NCBI GenBank assembly: GCA_020465985.1
Contig: JAANYP010002633.1
Location: 446,996 to 510,995 of the forward strand
DNA: 64,000 nt
From: Centrapalus pauciflorus
Lineage: Eukaryota; Streptophyta; Magnoliopsida; Asterales; Asteraceae
Reading direction: 5' to 3'
Within the stretch, counting starts at the first letter, position 1. Every line of letters starts with the position of its first letter. Made by a program: the position numbers and the translations under genes. The notes beneath the pieces are model-generated. The model was not told the DNA's origin. It did not search any database and saw only the letters and a program-made list of their open reading frames with translations. Positions 44,960 to 58,051 of the stretch are shown here, in pieces.

Positions 44960-47861
44960 GTAAAAATTTTGCGTTTGCTATTTTATGCATAAAACCCTTT
45001 TTCTTCTGCTTTCGTGATCGAGTTACCTAATTTTGTGTCTGAAATGGAACCCTTCAGTTCGTGGATTCATCTTTCTTTGAGAACCGATCAGACATCGAAG
45101 GTTGGTGATCTCTGTGTTTAGATTTACAATGATATAACTGTCTTGTTCATAAACGATTTGATATCTATTTATTTGTAATTAAGGGCTAAATCAACGTGTT
45201 TTGATCTGCTTTTTATCCTGTGATCTGCGATGCCTATCTTGAGTTTTGCGGTTTGCAACAGATATTTTTCTAATTAAAAATCTAAATTAGCTTGTTTTAA
45301 TCCAATTTTTGTTTCGTGATGTTCAATACTATTTTGAGCTTGAAGTTGATTTCTTTTTCATATGTCTTAGGTCGAACTTGAAGTTATTTCTGCATCTTCT
45401 GTGTTGATACTTGATAGTGTGTTTTTAATGGTCGTTATATTCCGAATTTGAAGGTTGTGGGTTCGCATTCCACTGCGATCAAAACCCACCTTTTTTTGCT
45501 CATATTTCTATATTGTTTGCTTCTGAATGCTGATAGGTTTGAATCCTTTTGTCCATTTTCTTGAGCTAAACGATCTTCCAATTCCCGTGACAGAAATTTT
45601 CACCAATTTTTGAACAACACGAGTGTTGGAACTAAATTTGAGCTCAATTGCTCTATTAAAACTGGTCTACCCTGTTCCCCTTCACATTTCTTAGAACCTT
45701 GATGTCTAGTTACTAAGCATGTTTGCGAACGCGAAAGGAAATTGGTCTAATTGCAGTATGCTAATACTAGTGAGCGTTTGCATTATCAGCCTACTATTCC
45801 ATTGCGGTTTGCTAATCCTAGTAAATGTCAGCCCATTTTTGAAGCATGAGTGCAATATTGTAGCTCAATTGCTTCAGGTTTCAAGCTAGTTTCCTTTACT
45901 TTCGTACAAATAACCATGGAGTTTTAGATGTTTTTAAGACAAACAAACTTTTATTATCATGCCACTCAAATCGGTTGTACTAGCAAATGTCGTTCAATAT
46001 TGCTCCTCTTTGGATATGTTGATATTCAAGGGGTAAGGCTGGAAGGAGACCATCATGATGAGGATTATTCAGTCATCGAAAGATTTGAAGAGAAACATAG
46101 AAAAAGAATCAAGATTGGAACTTGTAAGCTTCACTTAGACTAGAGTGTGCCTGGTATCACCTGAGCATCACACATACAAAGGGAAACTTTGTGGTATTTT
46201 TTAATTACCATGACATTTTTATTTATCATAGAATCGGAGATTACAACAAGGAAACCCCAAGTATCTAAATTGTCTTGATTAAAGAGCTTTTAATAGCTGT
46301 AAACAAAGAAAGAAAGATCCTAATTAAGACAATTGATAACTTATTGAACATCCTAAGGTCTAACACCCTTATGTAGTCTTGTTTGGTCACAATCTTGCGA
46401 ACCCCATGAACTTTCTTTTTGCACATGGAGACATGGAGTCTATCATTCTATTTTTGAAAAAAGAGCCAACGATACTTGGCTGTTCTTTTTTAGGAATTTG
46501 GTGTTGAAGTATTTAAATCTGAAACCTTCTTCTAACGAAAGAAGTTGAAGCCAAGCATGATACAACCAACTTTAAGGTTCAGTTCACAAACATACAGTTG
46601 ATCAGTTATCATGCTGCTCTTGAGTGGTTGAGAGACTATAGTTGATTTTGAGTAGCCTCTATGTGTTGACAAAATGTGTTTATTGTATATTTATCAGCTT
46701 TTTGTAAGGCGGTGTTCGTTGATGACTTAATAGGCTGAATTATATGCGCTTAGCCATATTTATTTGTTTGTTGCTGACTTAATAATAAGCAAATAAATTA
46801 ATAAACTCGGTCAGCTACTTCAATAAGCTAGAATATCACTGCTCCCTATTCAGTCATCGAATTCCTTACTGCCTCCCACACCAAACATCCCCTTTCCTGT
46901 TACTCCTTTGCAATTCCTCATGCCGACAATGCTGTTACTCCACCATTGCCACCTTCCTGTTTTTCGGTGATTCTCTTGTTCCATTGTTGCCATCCTCACT
47001 CGTCCTGTCGTGCATCAATGCTCTGCTTCACCGCCCCCAAAAACGACTCTGATTTCCAAGTACTTGAAGGTGATTTTTATTTGCTGTGAGAGGGTTTCTT
47101 GAAAGTCCAAAACCATTGCAAGAACCATTCTCAGTTTGTCACCATCGTATTTGCACTGTTGGTGGTTGTGGGTTTCTTGATGTCCTTAAATCTTTGGTCC
47201 ATTGTTTCTTCATTTTTCTGCAATGAGATATATATCCGTTGGAGATTCAAAACTCTTCTGGGATTTTAGAGTTTTTTATTCTGTAAAATTATTTAGGGAT
47301 AGGGGTGTGAGAAGTGAAACCTGAGAATGAACATGCAAATTCATTTATTTTTCTGGGTTATTAATTTGTTGAAGGGTTAGATGACTTATACATACGTGAC
47401 AAAAGGGTAAAATAGTAATTTTAAGTTATTCGGACATTTCACTCTCGATATAAAACAAATAGAATTGTTTATATCTACATACACAGTCATTTATATTTAC
47501 TCAGTCACTTACATCGAAAAGTCTAACAATTGCATGACACAATGTTCTTTATAGTTTAAATTAAATGTTGTATATAGTTTATTTGGTAACCTCTGATAAT
47601 TCTCGAGTCCGTCTTCCTTTATATACTTTTGTCAAGCTTCCTGCATCCTCTCCTCAATCAAATTGAAAAGAATAGTTTGCTACCTTTCTCTGTAGTTTTG
47701 CAAAATTAAATGATGCAATGTTGTGGGTTGGTTATCCACAAGCCAAATTTTAACATTTTGTGGCAAATTGACACCATAAGTTGTTTTTATGTCCATGGAC
47801 CATATCACAAGTGGAAGTTTTTCAGCATCTCTTTGTGGTGAATGCTAGGTGTGCTACTAAT
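44960..47861. other. Less AT-rich region of unknown nature, left of the tRNA genes
   Basis: Composition rises from 45000 on. ATGGAACCC at about 45041 opens a short frame, followed by intron-like sequence. A plus-strand frame at 45928-46143 (71 codons) ends with the charged stretch DHHDEDYSVIERFEEKHRKR when read loosely. I recognise no protein family. It could be a decayed gene or a noncoding transcript. A MITE-like end with GGTGTTCGTTGATGACTTAAT lies near 46711-46731. Nothing else is supported. Confidence 0.3.
45430..45480 (+). pseudogene. tRNA-Arg pseudogene lacking the D arm
   Basis: Starts GGTCG and jumps to TTATATTCCGAATTTGAAGG, keeping the anticodon region, T arm and acceptor 3' strand of the intact tRNA-Arg at 47862. 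About 22 nt (D arm and 5' anticodon stem) are missing. A T-run follows at 45491-45497. The flanking sequence to about 45560 is also related to that after the intact gene, so this is a segmental duplicate. Confidence 0.8.
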
Positions 47862-47934
47862 GGTCGCATAGCGAAGTGGATATCGCGTTAGATTCCGAAT
47901 CTAAAGGTCGTGGGTTCGAATCCCACTGTGATCA
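47862..47934 (+). tRNA. tRNA-Arg (anticodon CCG)
   Basis: A 73-nt cloverleaf. The acceptor stem GGTCGCA pairs with TGTGATC using two G-T wobbles, and the discriminator is A. The anticodon stem TTAGA/TCTAA encloses the loop TTCCGAA, giving anticodon CCG, which reads CGG. The T arm is GTGGG-TTCGAAT-CCCAC. A T-rich pol III terminator begins 10-15 nt downstream. No intron. Confidence 0.95.
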
Positions 47935-48010
47935 AAACTCTTATTTTTTTGCTCTTATTTGAATTTTCTATCTTCTTATCCTCTGAATATGCTTATCATT
48001 CCAACAGATT

Positions 48011-48046
48011 CATCAAAGGTCGTGGGTTTGAATCCCCCTGTGAGCA
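48011..48046 (+). pseudogene. 3' half tRNA-Arg duplicate
   Basis: CAAAGGTCGTGGGTTTGAAT and the following bases copy the variable region, T arm and acceptor 3' strand of the neighbouring tRNA-Arg, with mismatches. No 5' half is present. Confidence 0.7.
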
Positions 48047-48147
48047 ACATAAACACAACTCAATTGTCAAGCCTATTTATACACTTGGTTTTAATATTAG
48101 GTCCTTTTAATGAAAAGGGGTTATATACAACTTTAAAATTAAAATAA

Positions 48148-48779
48148 GGGTTTATTATGAAAAAAAACCAACATGTTTTCATGTTTTTTGCGTTTTCGTC
48201 CCTCCATGTTATTTTTTCCTATAAAAATTCTCAAGTTATTTTTTTTTTGTTTAGTGAAATTTGGACATTAGAATTCGGTTTTCAGCTTTTTAAAACCCAG
48301 TTCACAAATTATAACCGGGGTATAATGTCCAATTTTTTTACTAAACCAAAAAGAAATGAAAAACTTAGGGTGCGTTTAGTTGATGGAAAATTGATATTTG
48401 TTTTCACTTTCACTTTTCCAGAATTTGTTTTCATTATTACATTTCTAGAAAATTAGGAAAAAATTTTGAAAACGTGTTCACCACGTCCCTTGTTTTCGCT
48501 TTTGAAAATTAGAAAAATGATTGAAAACTCCTATCATCCATTTTCCAATTTCTATTATAAATTTAGAAAATGAAAACATTTAGAAAATGACAAAAAAATT
48601 AGAATAATGTCAAACTAAACATGTTTTCAATTAAGCACTGTTTTCGTTGAAAACAAAAACAGAAAACCGGCTTGTTTTCGTCAACTAAACGCAGCCTTAA
48701 GGTTTCTTTATGGAAAAAATTAACATGGAGGGACGAAAACGTAAAAAATGTGAAAATATGTTTTTTTCATAATAAATCC
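48148..48779. mobile_element. Mutator-like MITE, 9-bp duplication TTAAAATAA
   Basis: TTAAAATAA flanks the element on both sides (48139-48147 and 48780-48788). The ends are GGGTTTATTATGAAAAA and its near-perfect inverse, with long arms containing GCGTTTTCGTCCCTCCATG. It is interrupted by a Tourist-like element at 48368-48696. The uninterrupted relative at 55272-55584 shows the ancestral arrangement. Confidence 0.85.
48368..48696. mobile_element. Tourist-like MITE nested in the Mutator-like MITE
   Basis: Begins GGGTGCGTTTAGTTG and ends CAACTAAACGCAGCC, flanked by TTA at 48365-48367 and 48697-48699, as expected for PIF/Harbinger MITEs. Its removal leaves about 300 bp, matching the 313-bp empty relative at 55272. 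Confidence 0.85.
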
Positions 48780-48953
48780 TTAAAATAACTTATTTTTGCA
48801 TGAAAATATCACGTGCCACATTTAATTATATGTTTATAATTAAAAAAAGCATTTACTCTAGAAATCTTGGTTATTTTCTATCGCCAAAAGAAAAGACGTG
48901 GTAAAATATTTTAATAAAGTATTAGAGAAAACAGTATCAAACTTTAAACAAAA

Positions 48954-49025
48954 GGGCATTTGGTCTAGTGGTATGATTCTCGCTTAGGGTGCGAGAGGTC
49001 CCGAGTTCAATTCTCGGAATGCCCC
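48954..49025 (+). tRNA. tRNA-Pro (anticodon AGG)
   Basis: A 72-nt cloverleaf: acceptor GGGCATT/AATGCCC with discriminator C; anticodon stem CTCGC/GCGAG with loop TTAGGGT, anticodon AGG; T arm CCGAG-TTCAATT-CTCGG. The D arm has the usual A-box GGTCTAGTGG. It lies 175 bp from the nested MITE and 1.0 kb from tRNA-Arg on the same strand. Confidence 0.95.
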
Positions 49026-50676
49026 GTGTTATAATTTAATATTTTTAATAGTATTTTTTAGAAAAAGCATAACACAGGTGCTAAAGTTCAAAATGTTGTG
49101 TGGCCTGTGGGTGGGGGGATTGGAAAATTTGCACAACAGCACGCGTGTCAAAATAATAGACTAATTCAAATTTAAAGCATTTTAAACGCGTACCTATGAC
49201 CTTTTTTTTGAACGGCAGCAATATTATTAATACCTATAAAAATGCCTGTGATTATGACTAATTCAAATTTAAAGCATTTTAAACGCGTACCTATGACCTA
49301 TCGGCTTGTGATTATGACATGAACTTCATGGTTCATATAAGTTACACTTTTCGTCCATGTAATTAAACACAAATTACGGTTATTGCCATTTTTAACGTTG
49401 ATATTGCAATTTCGATACCTAAACATTTTTTGTTATGTTCTTGGTCTTTTGACTTGTCATTCTTTGAAATTTACCATTTTAATTTTTATTCCTAACTAAT
49501 TACTTTTTATATTAATTTTATTTTATTTAATATATGTTCTTTTTCTCATTATTACTATTTTAAAAAATTGTAATAATTTAATATGATGTCTTATTATTAT
49601 CATTATCATTAATTTAATAAGTATTTAAATGAAGCAATACATATATTAATTTATTTAATTTTTATTATTAGTTTAAAATTTTAATTAAAAATAACTTTTA
49701 TACACACACATATAGAGTGTTGAGATCCATGGTGTACCATATTAGACTGGGGAACTTGAGTATCATATAACCATATTAATAAACATGTTTGTTACGATAA
49801 AATGTTAAATTTCATGAAATATATGAAGAAAGTATTGCTTTTATCAAGGCATGTAAATGAGACAACTAGTGAATCACTCGAGATCCATCGACTCAGAAAT
49901 AACTCAAAGTCGACTCGTTATTAAAATAACTGGTTTGATAGGCTCGCGAGCTTAATCGAGCCCAAGTTTATAGTTTTACATTTTTACCCTTTAACATAAA
50001 ATATATGACATATTTATCCCTCCCATATAAATTGAATTTATCTAATCGAGTCAAGCTCGAGTTTGAAAAATTACATTTTCAAGTCAAGCACATTCTAGTT
50101 GAGCTGAGGATAAAATTTTTACCTTTTAACATAATAAATATTATATATTCGAGAGTCAAACCGAGCAAGCTCGATAGTGTCGAGTACTTAACCGAGTCGA
50201 CCTCGAGTTTGAAAAATGAGTAGTTTAAAGGAAATAATGAGTAGTTTACATGGAAACCTATTATAGCAAGTATCCACACCATTTTTACCGATAATAACAA
50301 CATTTTTTTTATTTTTTATTTATCAATAATAACAACAATTCGAATCAAAACCCTTGTTATAAACCTATTTATTTAAAAAAAAACTAAATTTATAAAAACC
50401 AGAACACCTACAAATAAGTTTATAATCCATTTTGTGTTAAAATTTGTTAGAAAGAGAACAAAATCAATGTGCGCCCATGAAAGAGATAACAATTTATTGC
50501 AAATGTTAAAAATGAAAGATTATTTCGATATGTCATATTGTAATGCAAAGAATACAAAGTATATTGTCATAAAAACATTTGGTAAACCCTAATGATAATT
50601 TAAACCTGCTTTTAGAAAAAATCAAAAATGTTTTATCATGTATGTATGTATGTAATAGGACTTTAACGATTAACAT
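49026..50676. other. AT-rich intergenic DNA with a 40-bp direct repeat
   Basis: A block beginning GACTAATTCAAATTTAAAGC and continuing to GCGTACCTATGACC occurs twice (about 49160-49202 and 49256-49298). Between the two copies is a roughly 55-bp insert starting with a T-run. There is no gene or bounded element otherwise. Confidence 0.55.
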
Positions 50677-51067
50677 GAACCTATTTTTAGATTTATACTA
50701 TTTATAATAACGTACTTAATATTTTTTTTTATCATTTATAAACTATAGTATCATACTTTTTTATATTTTTGATGTTTATAGATAAATGTAGCATTTTATA
50801 TTTTATGGAAATATACGTTTGATTCATTACATGACAATGACATATCAAATACTTTTTCCATTTTTAAAAGAGGAACCTATTTTTAGATTTATACTATTTA
50901 TAATAACGTACTTAATATTTTTTTTTATCATTTATAAACTATAGTATCATACTTTTTTATATTTTTGATGTTTATAGATAAATGTAGCATTTTATATTTT
51001 ATGGAAATATACGTTTGATTCATTACATGACAATGACATATCAAATACTTTTTCCATTTTTAAAAGA
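50677..51067. repeat. Perfect tandem duplication, 2 x 196 bp
   Basis: Both copies start GAACCTATTTTTAGATTTAT (50677 and 50873) and read identically to TTTTTAAAAGAG. No difference was found by eye, so the duplication is recent or an assembly artefact. Confidence 0.92.
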
Positions 51068-51225
51068 GTGCAACCCACCCTCTTGGGGGTCCCCACCGAC
51101 AGGTCCCACGGCCAACGTGGAGGAGTTAAATCACGAAACCCATGGTTAAGGGACATGTGCAAGATTTGAACTCTGAACCTTCATTATAGATTCCATGTCC
51201 CCAACTACTAGGCTACCATTTTTAA
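51068..51225 (-). mobile_element. tRNA-derived SINE
   Basis: On the minus strand the sequence opens TGGTAGCCTAGTAGTTGGGG, an A-box-like pol III motif. About 40 nt later comes GGTTCAGAGTTCAAATCTTG, containing a B box (GTTCAAATC). A GC-rich unrelated body ending near GGGTTGCA follows. The A/B spacing and GC-richness against the AT-rich surroundings fit a plant SINE. Target duplications were not resolved. Confidence 0.6.
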
Positions 51226-51667
51226 TGTTATGAAAAAAAATATTTTTGTATCTCTCTTTCTGTCTTTCATGGGCTTACATTGCCATTGTTTTTACCCAAA
51301 CAAATTTAAACACAAAAGTGGATTATGAACTTATTTGAACGTCTTATGCTTTTTCATAAATTTAGTTTTTTCTATTCCAAAAATCATAAGTTAAAGATAA
51401 TGAGAGTTTTAATTTGATATATTATTATTAAAAGATAAAAGTTGTTACCATTATCAGAAAAAAATAAAAATTGTTACTATTATTAATAAAAGTGACGTGA
51501 TAACCCTCTATAACACGTTTCTATGTTAAAAATGACTATAATCAGTATAATTACAAAAGTTGTTATTAACGATATAAATTAAATTAAATGTGGACACAAA
51601 TGGTATAAATACAAATTTTGGTTATTTTTGGCATACAACACTATATATATATATATATATATATATA

Positions 51668-52130
51668 AGGGCTAAAGCCGTACAATAGTTGTGTACTTTT
51701 TAAAGTGTATCGATATGATACGTGTACTATTTTAGTTATTCATATTATACGTAAACTTTCTGAATTGTTCAAATATGATACTTATATTTGGTTTATGACC
51801 GACTATTTTGTAATACAAGCTGACATGACATATGATTATCTGATATGACAATTAAAATTTAATTTAATGTTGCTTTCTTGTACGACATAAATTGCCAACT
51901 CAAGTAATTGTTAAAATCACATCAGATTTTCCTTGCCAACTCATATATTGAAACTGGAAAACCTTGTCCACATAATCTTTTTTAACTGGTATAGCCGTTA
52001 ACTAGTAACCCCAGGGATCATATTTTGAACGATTCAGAAAGTACATGTATATTATGAATAATTAAAAAAGTACATGTACCATATCGATACACTTTAAAAA
52101 CTACACAAACTATTATATGACTTTAGCCCT
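51668..52130. mobile_element. MITE with about 60-bp inverted repeats beside a (TA)n run
   Basis: The left end AGGGCTAAAGCCGTACAATA and the right end, in reverse, AGGGCTAAAGTCATATAATA continue as inverted repeats to about 60 bp, including GTGTATCGATA in both arms. A short (TA)n run (51644-51667) abuts the left end. There is no coding capacity. Confidence 0.75.
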
Positions 52131-52596
52131 GTATAGCCGGTAACTTGTGATGTTATATGTTTTTGGAGTTATGAATGAGTACTCTCCGAATAGCGAATAG
52201 GCTGATAGTTGAGTACCAAGTTCTGTACACCTATGATCTATTGCAGTCACCGCATAATGATCCCGATTTGAGCCTTGCACTTTATTCATCGAATCATTTT
52301 GAAGTTATGAATAAGAAACGACAACGACAACGACAACACCTGTTTTTCTAACGAATCGTTCATCGAGGAGAAGAAACCACAGGAAGTAGTACAAGCATAG
52401 ATGAAGGCCACACACACAAAAGGACTCTGATGGTTGTATCAAAGCCACATAACATAATTCACTTAAAAATGGTACAAAACATAGAAAAGAAAGACACCAC
52501 TACAAACCTATCAAATTCCACTTGTATAAATAATAAGGTTAGGAAAAACAATGAAGGTCTCTCTGCAAACACCCACTAAAACCCACAGTTTTTATA

Positions 52597-54150
52597 CTAA
52601 GTCAACATACTAACACCTTGGGGGGCTGGACGAAGACATACACGAACCTCGTGTTCTTCAGGTCCTACACGATGCTTGGGTACAATAATCTCAAGCGTGG
52701 TCCCTGTCTCGTCCCTGTAAGCTTCTAACTTGGCATCTTCGGGAATGAGCGTTGGAAGCAGGATCTCTCGAACAAACTCTCCAGGAGGGCAGTGCTCTGG
52801 TGCTGGATCCGTCATCTTAAACATCCTCTCTTGTCGTTTCAACACTGGTGTACATCCTGTGCTCATACAAGAAATCTTGACAACTCCTTGTGAGAGGGTG
52901 TTCCTCCATGTAACTTTCACCCTTTGAAGATCGACACAAGGCAAGCTCACCACAATCAAGAAACCCTCTTCGTCTTCGTAAATGGTCTTGGCAGCTGTCA
53001 CAGGTCCATAAGCACTTTTCAACACCCCAGAGATCTCGCTTACCCAATGTGGCTCCACATGATGAACATCAAGAGCTGAATCGGAACTTTCTTCATCGTT
53101 GCCACGAGGGGAGTTGTTCTTCTTCCGTTTATTATGATGACAGCTAGCCAGAAGATCCATCCCATAACCATTTCCAATTACATCACCATTTGCATGATCT
53201 GCCGAATGGTTAAAACCAGAGCCACTTAGCAGTCTCTTAGATTGTTGTTGATGATGATGGTTATTATTGGCACCATTCTCCTTCAAAACAAGAGGCCGTT
53301 CAATCTCAAAATCTGTACTTGGAAGATTCCTCCACGAACCGAAGTCACTGGCTTCAAGAGTAATGGAAAAGTTCAAATCTCTTCCAGTAAGATCCATCCA
53401 CCTTCTCCTTTCTTCCTCTTTCAATCCCATCAAGTTAGGCGATCGAACAACTTCAATCCCATGAACACACTGAGGATTAGAGAGACCCCTGTAGTGTTTC
53501 CTCTGCATTCTATGAGACCGAACAAAACCCTTATCAGCACAGAACGGAAACGGCTTTTCCCCTTGTCGAGAATGGCCGTTCATGTAACTCCTCAGCTGCA
53601 TCTTCCCCAACGCGTTCTCCGGCCTCTCCTTGAAAGTCCACATATACATATTCTCCATATCATGTTGAACCAAGAATACATCCAATTTCAACTGTGATTT
53701 ATCAAACCCATTCTCCCCATTCCCCTTGTTCTTCGATGACTCATTCAAAGCCGGTTTGAAGTAGAAATTAAAAAAAAACCAAGCACCCCACATACTATCA
53801 AGCCTTTTTGCAGACTTTTTCCCAATCTTTGTGACATTAATATGTGTTTCACTTTGATAATGTTGAGAACTTAAACCAGCATCTAACATATCACAAGAAT
53901 CAATCGATAATGGCGGTGGAGGACTAGGCTCCTCCGAGAGCGGGAGATTGATATCAGGCGGCAGGGTATGAAGATCCACCGCCCGATTCATCTCCCTCTG
54001 TAACAAACTCGAATCCATGGACAAAAAATGATTGTTATCCATGGACAAGGTTGTCAACAGACCTCCATTCAATTTCTCTTTTGCCGGCATTACAATATCC
54101 ATTGTTTCTTCGGTGGAATTAGTCTCACCGGAATCAAAACTTAACAGCAT
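52597..54150 (-). CDS. HSP20-like (alpha-crystallin domain) protein, 517 aa
   Basis: A single coding exon. The N-terminal half is acidic, Ser/Pro-rich and probably partly disordered (PSPPPPLS near residue 77). A central conserved-looking block follows (WGAWFFFNFYFKPAL, YMWTFKERPENALGKMQLRS, VRSPNLMGLKEEERRRWMDL). The C-terminus, about residues 385-495, is an alpha-crystallin-type beta-sandwich: EDEEGFLIVVSLPCVDLQRV through FVREILLPTLIPEDAKLEAY to LEIIVPKHR. Small heat-shock proteins are normally 15-25 kDa, so this is the long plant 'HSP20-like chaperone superfamily' form. Arabidopsis members IDM2 and IDM3 act in active DNA demethylation with the acetyltransferase IDM1; kinship is plausible but not proven here. 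A 5' UTR intron is likely (donor CACAG|GTATCG at 54433/54432). Confidence 0.85.
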   Translation of the reverse strand: MLLSFDSGETNSTEETMDIVMPAKEKLNGGLLTTLSMDNNHFLSMDSSLLQREMNRAVDLHTLPPDINLPLSEEPSPPPPLSIDSCDMLDAGLSSQHYQSETHINVTKIGKKSAKRLDSMWGAWFFFNFYFKPALNESSKNKGNGENGFDKSQLKLDVFLVQHDMENMYMWTFKERPENALGKMQLRSYMNGHSRQGEKPFPFCADKGFVRSHRMQRKHYRGLSNPQCVHGIEVVRSPNLMGLKEEERRRWMDLTGRDLNFSITLEASDFGSWRNLPSTDFEIERPLVLKENGANNNHHHQQQSKRLLSGSGFNHSADHANGDVIGNGYGMDLLASCHHNKRKKNNSPRGNDEESSDSALDVHHVEPHWVSEISGVLKSAYGPVTAAKTIYEDEEGFLIVVSLPCVDLQRVKVTWRNTLSQGVVKISCMSTGCTPVLKRQERMFKMTDPAPEHCPPGEFVREILLPTLIPEDAKLEAYRDETGTTLEIIVPKHRVGPEEHEVRVCLRPAPQGVSMLT

Positions 54151-54660
54151 GTAATCAATTAAATATACTCGGAAAAAAAACCCAAATCAAACAATACAAA
54201 AGGTGAAGTTATGACCGAAATCAGCCGACATCATGAGCAATAGTTGATGAGAGCAGATTAAACCATTATTATTTTCAGAAATCCCACAATAAAATTCAAG
54301 GATGAATCAATTGAAAGCAGATTAGGTGGTGTTAGATGAATATAAATGGATTATAAGGGTAAGATCAATGAAACCCTAACCCTAGAAAAGTCTAGATACT
54401 GAGAAGAGATTAGAGATAGGATCGAACGATACCTGTGAAGACAACGCATCTGATCGGAGGTCGGCAAGATGAAATATGAAAAATAGTTGATTGAGAGAGA
54501 GAGAGGAAGATGAAGGAAGAGGAGGCGTCAATGGAGGATAGAGTTTTAAAGAAGAGCAGGTGGCGTATGTGGATGTGGGTTTCGAGCAGATGGGGGAAGA
54601 GAAGACACCTTCACCAGTTATTGAAACTTTTAAACGGCCCGGTTTTGTTGTCACACGCCG
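54151..54660 (-). other. 5' UTR with probable intron of the HSP20-like gene
   Basis: A leader exon probably runs from about 54620 to 54433 (CT-rich on the minus strand) and ends in the donor CACAG|GTATCG. The acceptor close to the start codon was not fixed. Open frames here are UTR artefacts. Confidence 0.5.
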
Positions 54661-55262
54661 TCAACTCCTCCGTTTGCTAATTTATAATTAATTAATGATA
54701 CTTCTTTTTAATTTTTTTTAAGAGGGGTTAAATAAACTGTTATTTAATTATTAATTTACTAAGATGCTCAACTTTGAAGGGAACTTGGGATTTGGGAATA
54801 TCATCAAAATGCCCTACATTTTATGAGTTTTAGGGTTAATATTTCTTCCGTTTCTTTGGAGTGTATTTTCGGTTTGAAGATTTAAATTCATTTATTTCAT
54901 GTTTTGATTCGGTTTTGTTATTGAATTTTTTTTTATCAAGATCTAGTTCTTGTTGGTAATAACCGGTTCTAGCGATTCCTTCGATTTAGTGATTAAGTTG
55001 GTTGCACTTTTTTATTAAGACCTAGGGTTCGTGATGGATTTCTTGTTTTTAGGTCTTGAATTTTTGTTTGTATGTAAGGTTTTAGTTGCACTCTTTAATT
55101 TACATCTAGGATTCTTGATGGTTTTCTTATTTTTAGTTCTTGAATTTTGGTTTTTACTTGGCTTTATAGGATATCGCGACCGATGATATTTGGCGGTAAT
55201 CGGTGGTAATGCTACAAGGATAAATTCAACGAACACATGCATAAATTCAAAACACTCATTAA
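54661..55262. other. Intergenic DNA
   Basis: No supported gene. Imperfect direct repeats about 60-110 bp apart occur around 55019-55150 (TAGG(G/A)TTC(G/T)TGATGG and GTTTTTAGTTCTTGAATTTTG-like words). Confidence 0.5.
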
Positions 55263-55271
55263 TTTTGATTT

Positions 55272-55584
55272 GGGGTTTATTATGAAAAAAACCAACATGT
55301 TTTCATGTTTTTTTTTGCGTTTTCGTCCATCCATGTTATTTTTTTTTTCCATAAAAGTCCTTAAGTTATTCTATTCTTTTTGGTTTAGTGAAATTTGGAC
55401 ATTAGAACCCGGCTTTTCAGTTTTTTAAAACCCGGTTAACAAATTGTAACCGGGATCTAATGTCCAAATTTCACTAAACCAAAAAAAAAGAGAATAATTT
55501 AAGGTTTTTTATGAAAAAAAATAAAATGGAGGGACGAAAACGCAAAAAACGTGAAAACATGTTGAGTTTTTTCATAATAAACCC
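55272..55584. mobile_element. Mutator-like MITE, uninterrupted copy
   Basis: Same ends as 48148-48779 (GGGTTTATTATGAAAAA and its inverse), with flanking TTTTGATTT (55263-55271) and TTTTAATTT (55585-55593), 8 of 9 matching. At 313 bp it represents the empty form of the interrupted copy. Confidence 0.82.
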
Positions 55585-55593
55585 TTTTAATTT

Positions 55594-57834
<2,241 letters not shown>

Positions 57835-57839
57835 AGCAA

Positions 57840-58047
57840 GATAAGTCAAAATTTGGAGCCAGCTTGCCTCTTTTCACGAAACGAGTAACACCTCTCATAG
57901 GTGATAACTTCAGATAGACCCAATCATCTACATTAAAATTGATTGGTTTATGACTCCTGTCGCGATAACTTTTCTGACGATCCTGAGCCGCTTTTCATAT
58001 TCTGTCTAACCAGCTGTATCTTTTCATCTGAAAAGCATAACTCTTCA
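57840..58047 (-). pseudogene. Fragment of Ty3/Gypsy integrase C-terminus, frameshifted
   Basis: Minus-strand translation gives EELCFSDEKIQLVRQNMK, then after a one-base frame change AAQDRQKSYRDRSHKP and VDDWVYLKLSPMRGVTRF, then KRGKLAP. This is the characteristic end of Gypsy integrase (..Q.RQKSYAD.R...L.F..GD.V.LK.SP..G..RFGK.GKL.P). The region is isolated and decayed. It overlaps nothing functional. Confidence 0.85.
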
Positions 58048-58051
58048 TGAT

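Noticed and set aside
53242..53697. 151-codon plus-strand frame
   Set aside because: Antisense to the HSP20-like coding exon, without recognisable domain.
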